Assembly: GCA_964511405.1 (NCBI GenBank)
Contig: CAZEFK010000113.1
Span: 1 to 24,491, forward strand
Source of the DNA: CAZEFK01 sp964511405
Lineage (GTDB): Bacteria > Pseudomonadota > Alphaproteobacteria > Elsterales > Elsteraceae
Reading direction: 5' to 3'
DNA length: 24,491 bases
In this document: positions 24,463 through 24,491 of the stretch, piece after piece
Position numbering within the stretch: position 1 is the stretch's first letter
Layout of the letters: every line of letters begins with the position of its first letter
Made by a program: the position numbers and the translations under genes
Notes under the pieces: generated by a model
Seen by the model: the letters and a program-made list of their open reading frames with translations, nothing else
Databases searched by the model: none
What the model was told of the DNA's origin: nothing

Positions 24463-24491
24463 GTGCGCGCGCAAGCGCAATTGGTCAGGCG

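Overview
This is a 24.5 kb stretch of very GC-rich chromosomal DNA, densely coded on both strands. Codon bias and gene repertoire suggest an alphaproteobacterium, most likely a Rhodospirillales-type organism: MdtB/C-type RND pump, MASE4 sensor kinase, large RTX-like protein and a thioester alpha-2-macroglobulin. That placement is inference from protein style, not from a marker gene. No rRNA, tRNA, CRISPR array, insertion sequence or phage gene was seen. There is no gene-free stretch longer than about 200 bases.

Layout. (1) 1-389 is the 3' end of an RND efflux permease that runs in from the left. (2) 400-3576, minus strand, holds a 65-aa single-pass membrane protein and a 946-aa protein with a beta-propeller, a Calx-beta domain and degenerate RTX repeats, probably exported by a type I system that is not in the window. 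(3) 3767-6576 is a two-component pair on opposite strands: a tripartite membrane histidine kinase (HisKA, HATPase, receiver, HPt) and an OmpR-family response regulator. Their coding ends overlap by 16 bp. (4) 6644-7573 is a compact type II toxin-antitoxin module with a well-placed sigma70-like promoter overlapped by an inverted repeat, a ribbon-helix-helix-like antitoxin and a PIN-like toxin. (5) 7670-8989 is guanine deaminase, possibly preceded by a 15-codon coupled leader ORF. (6) 8986-11043, minus strand, is a MASE4 hybrid histidine kinase with no DNA-binding partner beside it. (7) 11187-12974 is an NhaP2/CvrA-type K+/H+ antiporter.

(8) 13091-24324 is the most striking region: two giant exported proteins in one translationally coupled operon. 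The first (1826 aa) has a signal peptide, a four-cysteine LprI/DUF1311 lysozyme-inhibitor-like head, and then roughly 1700 residues of repeated beta-rich modules I cannot assign to a characterised protein. Its stop codon shares a base with the start of the second (1917 aa), a bacterial alpha-2-macroglobulin with an intact Cys-Thr-Glu-Gln thioester motif. I read this as a possible envelope defence unit against lysozyme and proteases, distinct from the usual alpha-2-macroglobulin/PbpC pairing. The function is inference. The last 167 bases hold two small perfect hairpins, one of a dispersed-repeat type.
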